DNA from: an uncultured Neisseriaceae bacterium
GTDB lineage: Bacteria; Pseudomonadota; Gammaproteobacteria; Burkholderiales; UBA11063
Length of the DNA: 9,138 nt
NCBI GenBank assembly: GCA_903891375.1
Contig: CAITEL010000286.1
Coordinates: 1 to 9,138, forward strand
Reading direction: 5' to 3'
Part shown: positions 6,371 through 9,138 of the stretch, piece after piece
Position numbering within the stretch: position 1 is the first letter of the stretch
Layout: each line of letters starts with the position of its first letter
The notes under the pieces: model-generated
Database searches by the model: none
What the model was told of the DNA's origin: nothing
The model's input: the letters and a program-made list of their open reading frames with translations, nothing else
Position numbers and translations under genes: made by a program

Positions 6371-7000
6371 ATGAAAAAACGTGGATTATTTATTTCGGTA
6401 GAAGGTATTGATGGCGCAGGTAAATCCACCCATGTAAGATTTATTCAAGAATATCTACAACAAAATGGCAAAGATGTAATCACTACACGTGAACCAGGAG
6501 GAACCGAACTTGGTGAAAAAATTAGGGACTTATTACTTCACCACAATAAAGCCATGCATAAAATTACTGAGTTACTTCTTATGTTTGCCTCTCGACAAGA
6601 ATTAATACACAATATTATTGAACCAAGCCTTAATGACGGTATTTGCGTAATTGCCGATCGCTTTATTGATGCCTCAATTGCTTATCAGGGTGCAGGTAGA
6701 GGCGTTGGAATTGAGAATATTAAAAAAATTATTAGTATTTTAGACCCAGTGGTTAATACAGATTTAACGATTTTATTTGATACCACACTTGACGTTGCCT
6801 TTGGAAGGATTACTCGCAATAGGAATAAAGATAGAATTGAAAACGAAACTGCTGATTTTTTTGCGACCGTGCAACAAGCATATAGAGACATAGCATTAAA
6901 AGATCCAAAGCGGGTAAAAATAATTACAACAGACCAACATATTGACAAAACCCGAGAATTAATTGTACAACAATTAGATATTTTATTAGGAATAGAATAA
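6371..7000 (+). CDS. tmk: Thymidylate kinase
   Basis: Cytoplasmic enzyme that phosphorylates dTMP to dTDP with ATP, an essential step for dTTP supply. It is 209 residues, the normal length. Visible marks are the P-loop GIDGAGKST (12-20), REPGGTELGE (40-49), the DR motif in DRFIDASIAYQG (96-107) and a LID segment rich in arginine (R146, R149, R151, R155) ending in DRIE. The arginine in the LID and its absence from the P-loop match the type II enzyme of E. coli. ATG 6371 has AAGGAA (6357-6362) 8 bases upstream. It lies 49 bases after mltG and only 4 before holB, so the three are read as one operon. Confidence 0.97.
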   Translation: MKKRGLFISVEGIDGAGKSTHVRFIQEYLQQNGKDVITTREPGGTELGEKIRDLLLHHNKAMHKITELLLMFASRQELIHNIIEPSLNDGICVIADRFIDASIAYQGAGRGVGIENIKKIISILDPVVNTDLTILFDTTLDVAFGRITRNRNKDRIENETADFFATVQQAYRDIALKDPKRVKIITTDQHIDKTRELIVQQLDILLGIE

Positions 7001-7004
7001 ATAT

Positions 7005-7982
7005 ATGCTAAACTTATATTCGTGGCAACATGATGACTTTAATAAGTTAAACCAGCTTAAACATCGCCTACCAACCGCTATATTATTGGCTGGTACTAAT
7101 GCAATTGGCACACACAATCTAGCATTGAATTTCATAGCAGCTATTCTATGCAATAAACCGCTAGATAATGGGAATTACTGTGGAATTTGTAGTTCCTGTA
7201 TCTTAATTAATCAGGCGATTCATCCAGATTTATTTTATTTAAACTCCGATAATGATGAAACGATTAAAAATAAAAGTATCAATGTAGTAAAAGTGCGTGA
7301 ATCTATTAATTTTGTATCCACTACACCTAATTCATCTGCGCTAAAAATAGTTTTTGTCGAAAATGCAAATTTGCTAACATCTAGCAGTGCTAATGCCTTA
7401 TTAAAAATCTTAGAAGAACCTCCACATTATGTTGTGTTTATTCTACTTAGTGACAACATTAAAACCATATTACCCACCATTCGTAGTCGTTGCCATACTT
7501 TTAGAGTATCCAAACCTAATTGTGAAGAAAGCCTACAATATTTAACAAAAAACAATATTCATAATAATAATTTTTGGCTCGGATATTATCAAAACTGCCC
7601 TATATTTGATGCTATAATAACAGATGAACAACTAGACCTTATTATATCAACACTATCCATGCCAAGTATTGATAACATATTTAACTTAACACAAACATTC
7701 GACGGTAAAACTATAAGTTTTAGCTTTGTTCTTGAATTTATTTATAAATGGATGTGTGATTTAGCATTAATATCTTCAATGGCATCACCCCAATATTTTT
7801 CTCAGTATATCGACAAAATGAACCCACTCATCGCAAAACTAAACCAAGAGAAACTATTTTATGTAGCTGATCAACTTAATTTTTTAATCAAATGGCAAAA
7901 TCACCCATTAAATTATCGCTTACAAATAGAAAATATTCTTTTTCAATACCAAAATATATTCAGCACTAAACCTTATACTTAG
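7005..7982 (+). CDS. holB: DNA polymerase III delta-prime subunit, clamp loader
   Basis: This stator of the clamp loader contacts DnaX and delta and provides the arginine finger for a neighbouring ATP site. It is 325 residues, close to E. coli's 334. The nucleotide loop is degenerate (LAGTNAIGTHNLA, 28-40, no GKT), as expected because delta prime does not hydrolyse ATP. Cysteines C49, C59, C62 and C65 form the zinc site. SSSANALLKILEEPP (126-140) is the family hallmark, and SRC (161-163) carries the finger arginine. The C-terminal third is divergent but fits the collar domain. Only 4 bases separate it from tmk, and the ribosome binding site AGGAA (6989-6993) lies inside the end of tmk, suggesting coupled translation. 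The TatD-type gene (ycfH) that follows holB in E. coli is absent. Confidence 0.94.
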   Translation: MLNLYSWQHDDFNKLNQLKHRLPTAILLAGTNAIGTHNLALNFIAAILCNKPLDNGNYCGICSSCILINQAIHPDLFYLNSDNDETIKNKSINVVKVRESINFVSTTPNSSALKIVFVENANLLTSSSANALLKILEEPPHYVVFILLSDNIKTILPTIRSRCHTFRVSKPNCEESLQYLTKNNIHNNNFWLGYYQNCPIFDAIITDEQLDLIISTLSMPSIDNIFNLTQTFDGKTISFSFVLEFIYKWMCDLALISSMASPQYFSQYIDKMNPLIAKLNQEKLFYVADQLNFLIKWQNHPLNYRLQIENILFQYQNIFSTKPYT

Positions 7983-7992
7983 TGCGCTCTAA

Positions 7993-8059
7993 ATTTGAGA
8001 TTTTTGATAAGCGGCGCCGTGTACGGCTTACATCAGGAACGAAATCAAAAAGCTCAAAT
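7993..8059. other. Long hairpin in the holB/miaA convergent intergenic region
   Basis: The arms 7993-8008 and 8044-8059 pair at 15 of 16 positions (one A-G mismatch at 8000/8052). The 35-base loop is unusually G+C-rich for this window and contains a second hairpin, GCCG-TGTA-CGGC (8016-8027), and the self-complementary CGGCGCCG (8012-8019). It starts 10 bases after the holB stop. The 5' arm ends in a T-rich stretch but that is within the stem, so it is not a classical terminator; it may still protect or end the holB message, or be a small RNA or a repeat element. The remaining sequence from 8060 to 8165 is AT-rich and shows no gene. Confidence 0.5.
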
Positions 8060-8165
8060 GATAACAACGCTAAAAGTATACCTAAAGTTTTAATAAGTAC
8101 CTCGACAAATGTTATCTGGTATTTTATTTAAGAATATTTATGTCCTTTAAATTTAATAAGGGCAA

Positions 8166-8199
8166 TGGCTGGATCCCAGCCTACGCTGGGATGACAAAT
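8166..8199. repeat. REP-like palindrome near the miaA 3' end
   Basis: ATCCCAGC (8173-8180) and GCTGGGAT (8185-8192) form a perfect 8-bp stem with a CTAC loop, in the setting TGGATCCCAGC...GCTGGGATGACA. I recall very similar short palindromes scattered through intergenic regions of various proteobacteria, which is why I call it a dispersed repeat. Only one copy is in this window. Its G+C content stands out from its flanks. Lying between convergent genes, it may also act as a boundary or weak bidirectional terminator, though no T-run follows on either strand. Confidence 0.6.
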
Positions 8200-8209
8200 G
8201 TCTGAAAAT

Positions 8210-9138
8210 TTATGGCTTGGTACTTATGAATGAGTATACCAATTTGTGTAACTCAGAATACATATCACTTAAACTAAATCCATTTGAAGCAATATTTATT
8301 GCATCAAATTTGCGTAGCCACGTTATTTGCCGTTTAGCTAATTGTCGTGTAGCTGCCGTTGCCATTTCTATCATTTGTATTTCATCCACCTTATTTTCTA
8401 AATATTGCCAAGCTTGAAAATACCCTACAGAACGCATTGATGTGTGTGTGTCAGTTAAACTTGGATACTTAACTCGCAATGTTAGTATTTCATTTAAAAA
8501 ACCACTATCAAGCATCTTACTAAACCGTTCATTTATTCTCTGATGTAAAATTTCACGGTTTTCTGGCAATATACATAATGATAGTAACTTTGTATTTTTT
8601 AATGTGTCACTCTTTTTTATTTGTAAACTGGAGATTGGTTGACCTGTTATATAAAATACTTCTAATGCACGCATTATTCTTTGTTTGTCATTGCAATTTA
8701 TTTTTTTTGCGGCAAACTCATCCACAATACACAATTCATTATAAAGAGTATTTAAACCATTTTGTTCTATTCGCTGTTCTAATTTAGTTCGAATTATTGG
8801 ATTAGACTCTGGTAATTTGGAGATACCATTTATTAACGCATTGTAATACATCATTGTACCACCAACTAATACAGGCGTATTACCTCTTGCTATAATATCA
8901 TTAATTAAATATAGCGCTGATTGTAAAAATTCGGCAACAGAATAACTTTCTAACGGTGAGATAATATTAATTAAATGATGCTGAACATGATTTAATTCGG
9001 CTATGGTGGGCTTAGCAGTACCAATATCCATACCTTTATATACTAATACGGAGTCTACATTTATAATTTCAATAGAAAATGACTCTGCTAATTTTAAAGC
9101 TAATTCAGTTTTGCCTGTTGCTGTAGGTCCCATTAATA
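8210..9138 (-). CDS. miaA: tRNA dimethylallyltransferase (5' end beyond the window)
   Basis: This enzyme adds a dimethylallyl group to A37 of tRNAs that read codons starting with U, the first step of ms2i6A. Counting from the Met at 9133, it shows GPTATGKT (2-9, P-loop), NVDSVLVYKGMDIGTAKP (25-42), GGTMMYY (91-97), QRIMRALEVF (151-160) and the C-terminal ATRQLAKRQITWLRKF. The Met at 9133 is not the true start: in E. coli the same Met sits inside the strand IFLMGPTASGKT about 16 residues in, and the codon before it here is TTA (Leu, 9134-9136), matching that strand. About 15-20 residues are therefore off the right edge. The C-terminal end is complete and of usual length. hfq, which follows miaA in many gammaproteobacteria, is not there; instead a palindrome and the convergent holB follow. 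Confidence 0.95.
   Translation of the reverse strand, partial: LMGPTATGKTELALKLAESFSIEIINVDSVLVYKGMDIGTAKPTIAELNHVQHHLINIISPLESYSVAEFLQSALYLINDIIARGNTPVLVGGTMMYYNALINGISKLPESNPIIRTKLEQRIEQNGLNTLYNELCIVDEFAAKKINCNDKQRIMRALEVFYITGQPISSLQIKKSDTLKNTKLLSLCILPENREILHQRINERFSKMLDSGFLNEILTLRVKYPSLTDTHTSMRSVGYFQAWQYLENKVDEIQMIEMATAATRQLAKRQITWLRKFDAINIASNGFSLSDMYSELHKLVYSFISTKP

Noticed and set aside
8104..8201. Nine-base direct repeat GACAAATGT (8104-8112 and 8193-8201) as a target-site duplication around a small mobile element
   Set aside because: The enclosed segment has no terminal inverted repeats, and a nine-base repeat within an AT-rich 230-base gap is not improbable.
805..8236. Shared ATGAATGAGTA near 805 and near 8226
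   Set aside because: An 11-base match is expected by chance several times in a window of this length.
8217..8787. Plus-strand ORFs opposite miaA
   Set aside because: Shadows of miaA, whose family motifs are clear on the other strand.
1..9138. tRNA genes, CRISPR arrays, transposases
   Set aside because: No TTCGA-type T-loop with a matching acceptor stem, no regularly spaced repeats and no transposase motifs were found.

Overview
The window looks like chromosomal DNA of an AT-rich gammaproteobacterium (roughly one third G+C by eye). DnaX, YbaB, MltG, Tmk, HolB, MiaA and an MdfA-type transporter all resemble their gammaproteobacterial versions, and the SRP RNA has the short 4.5S form. The AT bias and compact genes would suit a host-associated or reduced-genome lineage, but the species cannot be named from this sequence. 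Most of the window is core replication and housekeeping. The less ordinary material is in the first 3 kb and in the 8.0-8.2 kb intergenic region.

Layout. At the left edge is the C-terminal end of an unrecognised gene (2-262, +). Its stop codon overlaps the ribosome binding site of an HU-type nucleoid protein (273-701, +) that carries an unusual histone H1-like lysine-rich tail. An intergenic stretch with a nested hairpin (724-800) leads to an orphan zeta-toxin-like kinase (842-1462, +) with a TTG start. A 318-base non-coding stretch holds two small hairpins and a perfect palindrome, and precedes an MdfA-type multidrug exporter (1781-2971, +). Converging on the exporter from the other strand are, in transcription order, dnaX, ybaB and the 4.5S SRP RNA gene (ffs), which is not an open reading frame and was recognised from its helix-8 motif and its full-length hairpin. 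A 124-base divergent promoter region (5190-5313) separates dnaX from the rightward mltG-tmk-holB operon. After holB comes a 227-base convergent intergenic region with a long hairpin and a REP-like palindrome. Last is miaA (-), which runs off the right edge; its true start is outside the window.

How the genes work together. dnaX (tau) and holB (delta prime) encode two clamp-loader subunits of DNA polymerase III and sit in back-to-back operons. tmk supplies dTDP for DNA synthesis, ybaB encodes a nucleoid-associated protein, and HU organises DNA. mltG trims nascent peptidoglycan strands, ffs serves co-translational membrane targeting, and miaA modifies tRNAs. The order mltG-tmk-holB and the pair dnaX-ybaB are standard for gammaproteobacteria. 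What is missing beside them (recR after ybaB, pabC before mltG, a TatD-type gene after holB, hfq after miaA) points to rearrangement.

I do not see a clearly new multi-gene system here. The best leads are the nested hairpin beside the orphan zeta-like kinase, the H1-tailed HU, and the long hairpin between holB and miaA. There is no tRNA, rRNA, CRISPR array or transposase that I can support.
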